The notes under the pieces were generated by a model. That model ran no database searches. It saw only the letters and a program-made list of their open reading frames with translations, and had not been told where the DNA came from. Positions 4,502-5,429 of a stretch of 5,429 nucleotides of DNA are shown here, piece after piece. Each line of letters opens with the position of its first letter. The first letter of the stretch is position 1. The DNA comes from Granulicella sp. Its GTDB lineage: Bacteria; Acidobacteriota; Terriglobia; Terriglobales; Acidobacteriaceae. The DNA lies in contig PKWK01000063.1 in NCBI GenBank assembly GCA_003133205.1, positions 1-5,429 on the forward strand, given 5' to 3'. A program made the position numbers and the translations under genes.

Positions 4502-5429
4502 AGTCTGACAGCATCTTGCCGGTGCCGAGCACCACGGACGCCAGCGGGTCGTCCGCGACCATCACCGGCAGGCCCGTCTCTTCGCGGATGCGCTTGTCGA
4601 GATTCTTGATCAGCGCGCCTCCGCCGGTGAGCACAATGCCACGGTCGGAGATGTCGGCTGAGAGCTCCGGCGGCGTGCGTTCGAGTGCGACGCGGATGGC
4701 GTTGATGATGGTAGCGACGCATTCGGAGAGCGCCTCGCGGATCTCGGAGTCCTCGATGGTGATCGTCTTGGGCACGCCTTCGACCAGGTTGCGCCCCTTG
4801 ATCTCCATCGTGATCGGCTTGTCGAGCGGGAAGGCCGAGCCCAGCACCATCTTGACCTGCTCAGCGGTGCGCTCGCCGATCAGCAGGTTGTACTTGCGCT
4901 TCAGGTAGGTGATGACGGCCTCGTCCATCTGGTTGCCAGCCATGCGCACCGAACGCGAATAGACGATGCCTGCAAGGGAAATCACGGCGACGTCGGTCGT
5001 CCCGCCGCCGATGTCGACTACCATGTTTCCGCCCGGCTCGGTGATGGGCAGACCCGCGCCGATCGCGGCCATTATCGCCTGTTCGACGAGATGCACTTCG
5101 CTGGCCTTCGCCCGGTAGGCGGAATCCATGACCGCGCGCTTCTCCACCTGCGTAATCTCGGAGGGCACGCCGATTACGATGCGCGGATGGACCATGCGCT
5201 TGCGGTTATTGTGCGCCTTCATGATGAAGTAGTTCAGCATCTTCTCGGTGTGGCGGAAGTCGGCAATGACGCCGTCCTTCATCGGCTTGATGGCGATGAT
5301 GTTGCCCGGCGTGCGGCCGAGCATCTCCTTGGCCTCCTTGCCAACCGCCACGACTTCATTGGTATTCGCGTTGACCGCGATGATGGAGGGCTCGTTGACA
5401 ACGATGCCCTTGCCGGCCGCGTAGACCAG
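4470..5429 (-). CDS. mreB: Rod shape-determining protein MreB, 5' end outside window
   Basis: Actin-like ATPase that forms membrane-bound filaments under the inner membrane and guides the elongasome (MreCD, RodA, PBP2) in rod-shaped wall growth. The visible part is 319 residues plus the stop. It opens at the window edge with LVYAAGKGIVVNEPS, which in full MreB lies about 25 residues from the start, so only the N-terminal phosphate-1 segment is missing. Landmarks in the visible fragment are EAKEMLGRTPGNI (31-43), GVPSEITQVEKRAV (87-100), the phosphate-2 loop DIGGGTTD (139-146), RMAGNQMDEA (162-171), ERTAEQVK (186-193), the adenosine loop LTGGGALIKN (267-276) and the usual C-terminus VLGTGKMLSDFKLLRKISID. 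The frame continues without interruption through 5429; the ATG-like start near 5351 is an internal GTG valine and not the true start. No mreC follows; the next sequence downstream is the uncertain convergent ORF. No obvious terminator is seen after the stop. Confidence 0.95.
   Translation of the reverse strand: MVYAAGKGIVVNEPSIIAVNANTNEVVAVGKEAKEMLGRTPGNIIAIKPMKDGVIADFRHTEKMLNYFIMKAHNNRKRMVHPRIVIGVPSEITQVEKRAVMDSAYRAKASEVHLVEQAIMAAIGAGLPITEPGGNMVVDIGGGTTDVAVISLAGIVYSRSVRMAGNQMDEAVITYLKRKYNLLIGERTAEQVKMVLGSAFPLDKPITMEIKGRNLVEGVPKTITIEDSEIREALSECVATIINAIRVALERTPPELSADISDRGIVLTGGGALIKNLDKRIREETGLPVMVADDPLASVVLGTGKMLSDFKLLRKISID

Overview
The window is GC-rich bacterial chromosome with mostly housekeeping genes. 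Protein style (a mreB fragment ending LLRKISID, a 71-residue DUF2905 membrane protein, a cysteine synthase with the KPHPQQGW-type loop, and a tiny Lys-rich protein starting MAKKQTKAVRK) suggests an acidobacterium-like organism (Acidobacteriota, Terriglobia). This is recognition by eye and only moderately confident; no rRNA or other phylogenetic marker is present.

Layout. Positions 107-1618 (minus) encode a complete group II pyridoxal-phosphate (PLP) amino acid decarboxylase. Across a 99-bp divergent intergenic region, 1718-2773 (plus) encodes a complete CysK-type cysteine synthase with a strong Shine-Dalgarno (SD) site. CysK is followed by a terminator-like hairpin with a short T run (2779-2810) and a second, very strong 14-bp hairpin without a T run (2847-2883). 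About 380 bp with no recognisable gene follow. The minus strand then carries a small two-helix membrane protein of the DUF2905 family (3262-3477), preceded by a 31-codon ORF that looks like an isolated signal peptide (3515-3610), and by a fragment matching the C-terminal half of an acyl carrier protein (3765-3860 within an open frame 3648-3884). On the plus strand a promoter-like sequence inside that fragment leads to a 59-residue, strongly basic protein (3926-4105) too short for usual ORF cut-offs. Its reading frame stays open after its TGA stop and runs into an Ala/Pro/Thr-rich ORF (4184-4501). This meets, tail to tail, a lone mreB (4470-5429, minus) whose 5' end lies beyond the window.

How it fits together. 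CysK makes cysteine from O-acetylserine and sulfide. The decarboxylase makes an amine from an amino acid, probably an aromatic one. They share only an intergenic region, and a joint pathway is not shown. MreB is the cell-shape actin homologue; the usual mreC/mreD neighbours are not downstream of it. The middle section (about 2.8-4.5 kb) looks like a low-density zone with gene debris and small or fast-evolving ORFs. I found no CRISPR array, insertion sequence, tRNA, rRNA, phage gene or recognisable defence system. The items most worth a second look are the truncated acyl carrier protein with a promoter inside it, the small basic protein and its open downstream frame, and the SD-led short ORF at 4167.
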